Shown: positions 63,936-64,000 of the stretch, one piece after another | How the letters are laid out: each line of letters opens with the position of its first letter | Numbering within the stretch: position 1 is the first letter of the stretch | Source: Alentia gelatinosa | Lineage: Eukaryota; Annelida; Polychaeta; Phyllodocida; Polynoidae | Direction of reading: 5' to 3' | NCBI GenBank assembly: GCA_950022655.1 | Contig: OX465583.1 | Location: 69,885,152-69,949,151, forward strand | Length of the DNA: 64,000 bases | Made by a program: the position numbers and the translations under genes | The notes under the pieces: model-generated | Seen by the model: only the letters and a program-made list of their open reading frames with translations | Databases searched by the model: none | Told to the model about the DNA's origin: nothing

Positions 63936-64000
63936 TCCTAGTTTATAAAGGAAAGTATAGGGTCAGAGCTCATATCCCATCAAGTTTGAATCGTATAGTA

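Overview
The window looks like nuclear DNA of a bilaterian invertebrate. Three intron-containing animal genes can be read from splice sites and protein family resemblance: a four-transmembrane MS4A/CD20-like gene, a short ciliary CFAP141 (C1orf189)-like gene, and the first coding exon of an ABCA-type lipid transporter. CCCTAA telomere-like repeats and short interspersed elements ending in GGACGTTAAAC plus (AAAC)n also fit an invertebrate such as a lophotrochozoan or a lancelet. I cannot name the species. Gene density is very low; most of the 64 kb is transposable elements, hairpin-forming MITEs and tandem arrays. Layout: 1-1.6 kb, short duplications and unannotated DNA. 1.69-5.07 kb, the MS4A-like gene on the minus strand, with two minisatellites in its introns. 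5-30 kb, no host gene that I can support, only MITE families, dispersed repeats, microsatellites, minisatellites and a GC-rich block at 22.8-24.3 kb. 30.1-37.0 kb, the CFAP141-like gene on the minus strand, with a duplicated repeat block in its large second intron. 37-40.5 kb, more MITEs and a tandem array. 40,483-54,224, a complete 13.7 kb Ty3/gypsy-type LTR element on the minus strand. 54.2-58.7 kb, nested MITEs, a decayed non-LTR reverse transcriptase and an 82-bp tandem array. 58.9-59.5 kb, a degenerate telomere-like array. 59.75 kb onward on the plus strand, the ABCA exon followed by an intron carrying a 77-bp tandem array. The LTR element is the most interesting object. It has 1,274/1,252 bp LTRs (TGTCACG...CGTGACA), a 5-bp TATTC target duplication, a tRNA-Trp primer binding site, and gag. 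A canonical GGGAAAC slippery heptamer sits directly on the gag stop, followed by pol in the -1 frame. An env has a furin site, fusion peptide and anchor, plus a TACTAAC-type branch point and splice acceptor. An additional accessory gene with a RING-like cysteine/histidine cluster lies between env and the 3' LTR. The LTRs differ at about nine transitions plus one 22-bp deletion, so the insertion is young. The copy is nevertheless broken by one base in a C5 run in the integrase and one in-frame stop in the accessory gene. An uninterrupted relative of the insertion site lies at 32.65-32.96 kb in the same window. All calls come from reading the sequence by eye with the six-frame translations; no database search or alignment was run.
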